Shown here: positions 5,528 to 7,180 of the stretch, piece after piece
Numbering within the stretch: the first letter of the stretch is position 1
Layout of the letters: each line of letters begins with the position of its first letter
Source: Thiomargarita sp.
Lineage (GTDB): Bacteria; Pseudomonadota; Gammaproteobacteria; Beggiatoales; Beggiatoaceae
Direction: 5' to 3'
Length of the DNA: 7,180 nucleotides
NCBI GenBank assembly: GCA_030618965.1
Contig: JAUXCJ010000049.1
Coordinates: 1-7,180 of the forward strand
Translations under genes and position numbers: made by a program
The notes under the pieces: generated by a model
Databases searched by the model: none
What the model saw: only the letters and a program-made list of their open reading frames with translations
Told to the model about the DNA's origin: nothing

Positions 5528-7180
5528 TTAACTTCTTTTAAACAGCTTTTTCACAGCCTTATTAACATCAACTGAAATTCCACAAAAACTAGGATTTACC
5601 TTCACCACTTCATCAATATGATCTAATAAATCCTTTTCTTCTTTAAATCCTTGTGCTTGTAACATTCTCACAATTTTCTGCAACATTTGCATAACTTCAG
5701 TTTCTGATTTAACTTCAACTATTCCGAGTAGTTCATTAATTTTATAAGACTTATCTGAATTTTCTGGATAATATTCGCTTTGTCCGTTTTTGGCGAGTTT
5801 TAGCAAATGATTGTGATTGACGCTAAGTTCGGGATTATCAGGTAAGCCGATTTTTTCTGTTACTTTTAAATTATTGAAATTACTTTGAATATCTGTTAAA
5901 GCAAATGATAAAATGGCTAAATATTCACGTTTTTTCTCGCCATTAATTTCTAAAATCAAACTTTTGTTCTTGGTTTCTATTAAAGCTAAAGTTTGGCTCA
6001 AAGAGTCTTTCAGTAAAACACCAGTTCGCCAATAAGTATTATTCACAATTTCGCGGTGCATTCTGATTATGAAACGAGTAAATATAGATTTTGGTAAAAA
6101 ATCATATTCAAGTATAAAACGTAGGCTGTTTTTGGTTTCAAATTCAAAATCTGGTTCAGAAAAAAATGGAAATAAGTCGGGTAATAAATATTTATTTTCA
6201 TCAATGGCATAGCAGATTTCAAACTTTTTCATGAGTTCTAAAATAAAATCATGCTTACGCTCTGGATAAATTTTTTGATTCAATAAGCTTTGCAAATCAT
6301 CGCGGTGTAATTTGCCATTATTTGCGAGTTTTGGAGCATTGATAATGGTGTAAACAGCTTCGGTTAGCCATTGTGGATTGATGACATTGGTTTCGCGTAA
6401 CCATTTGTCTTGAAAATGATTTATGATTCCTAAATCATGGAGAAAGTTGATTAAGGTATTTTGTTCAGATTCTTGATTAATACCATTTTTTTGACAAATA
6501 TCAACATAGCTTTCAAAGCTAGTAAAATTAACTTGTTTAGCTTTTTCAGCTAGGGCAGTTTTGACTTTAAACCATTTTTCTGGAAATTTGGTGTTGATTA
6601 GTTCAATATCAGCTAAGCTATTTTGAATCTTGGTTTTAAGTTCGCTAATTCCTTCTTTGGTAGTACAAGAAACTCGTTGAATATCTTTAAGATTAGGAAA
6701 ATTTGGTTTCAGCTTACGCGGTGATAAATGAAAATGAGGATTTTCGTCAATTTTATTAATCACGATAATTACGGGGGAATCTTTACCAAAAGTTTGAACA
6801 TGTTTTAGCCAATAATCGACAGAGGTTTCTCGCCGACTATCAATAACCAGCAAATATAAACAACGTTTAGAGAGAAAAAATTGATGAGTAGCGTGCATAA
6901 TTTGCTGTCCGCCAAAATCCCAGCAATGGAGTTTTATATCATTGTTATTATTGTCTTTTAGTTCTAAAGTATTGATATTAATTCCATGAGTTTGAGATTC
7001 TTGGGGATTAAATTCTTGTCCAAGCAAGCGTTTCATTAAAGAAGTTTTACCCGCAGCACCATCGCCAATGAAAATGAGTTTGGATTCATTGAGAGGGCGA
7101 GATTGTTCCTCTAATGCCGCATAATAATCAACAATAGCTTGCCTGCCTTGTTTGACTATTTCTATAGGTGGATTTTGGAA
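5528..7180 (-). CDS. Roco family GTPase (Roc-COR), N-terminus beyond the right edge
   Basis: The visible 550 residues are in frame up to the window edge. The first ATG inside the window (7036) lies after the P-loop and cannot be the start. Residues 1-30, with PPIEIVKQGRQAIVDYYAAL, are the usual link that follows leucine-rich repeats in bacterial Roco proteins, so an LRR domain beyond the edge is likely. The Roc GTPase shows G1 GDGAAGKT (39-46), a switch I THGI (64-67), G3 DFGGQ (88-92), G4 NKID (142-145) and G5 near SCTTK (171-175). The COR dimerisation domain follows from about 195 to 470 (LINFLHDLGII, NPQWLTEAVY, YLLPDLFP). A family-typical stretch, LPDNPELSVNHNHLLKL, comes next. The tail of about 70 residues is helical and lysine-rich; no kinase, TIR or peptidase domain follows. 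The gene is strikingly AT-rich compared with the fab genes, which suggests transfer. Its role is unknown; bacterial Roco proteins act as nucleotide-dependent dimerising switches. Confidence 0.9.
   Translation of the reverse strand, partial: FQNPPIEIVKQGRQAIVDYYAALEEQSRPLNESKLIFIGDGAAGKTSLMKRLLGQEFNPQESQTHGININTLELKDNNNNDIKLHCWDFGGQQIMHATHQFFLSKRCLYLLVIDSRRETSVDYWLKHVQTFGKDSPVIIVINKIDENPHFHLSPRKLKPNFPNLKDIQRVSCTTKEGISELKTKIQNSLADIELINTKFPEKWFKVKTALAEKAKQVNFTSFESYVDICQKNGINQESEQNTLINFLHDLGIINHFQDKWLRETNVINPQWLTEAVYTIINAPKLANNGKLHRDDLQSLLNQKIYPERKHDFILELMKKFEICYAIDENKYLLPDLFPFFSEPDFEFETKNSLRFILEYDFLPKSIFTRFIIRMHREIVNNTYWRTGVLLKDSLSQTLALIETKNKSLILEINGEKKREYLAILSFALTDIQSNFNNLKVTEKIGLPDNPELSVNHNHLLKLAKNGQSEYYPENSDKSYKINELLGIVEVKSETEVMQMLQKIVRMLQAQGFKEEKDLLDHIDEVVKVNPSFCGISVDVNKAVKKLFKRS

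Overview
The left two thirds of the window (about 1-5110, + strand) is a fatty-acid-synthesis operon of gammaproteobacterial type. In order it holds the 3' end of fabH (broken at the window edge), fabD, fabG, acpP and fabF, then the peptidoglycan-processing gene mltG, then a small P-loop kinase-like gene. Gene order and protein sequences point to a moderately AT-rich gammaproteobacterium. A bacterial Roco gene next door suggests the Thiotrichales/Beggiatoaceae type of genome, but that is inference. Base use is moderately AT-rich in the fab part and visibly more so from about 5110 to the right end.

The genes are tightly packed. fabD and fabG overlap by ATGA, fabF and mltG abut with no gap, and mltG overlaps the kinase-like gene. 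The one clear internal stop signal is a hairpin with a T run between acpP and fabF. It could let the highly needed acyl carrier protein be made in excess over the downstream enzymes. Together FabD (malonyl loading), FabG (ketoreduction), AcpP (carrier) and FabF (condensation) form the core type II elongation cycle. MltG links the cluster to wall growth. In Escherichia coli the order is fabF-pabC-mltG-tmk-holB. Here pabC is absent, and the tmk position holds a different P-loop protein.

From 5111 to about 5262 lies a non-coding convergence zone. It holds three copies of a roughly 36-nt repeat in +, -, + orientation, which can fold into competing hairpins and probably serves as the terminator region for both strands. 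This zone looks like the boundary between the conserved operon and accessory DNA.

To its right, on the - strand, are an 88-codon remnant of an AAA15/OLD-like ATPase with no start codon, and upstream of it a large Roco (Roc-COR) GTPase gene. The Roco gene runs off the right edge, so its N-terminus, usually leucine-rich repeats, is not visible. The most distinctive parts of the window are the repeat cluster, the Roco gene with its decayed ATPase neighbour, the damaged fabH end, and the unidentified kinase in the tmk slot.
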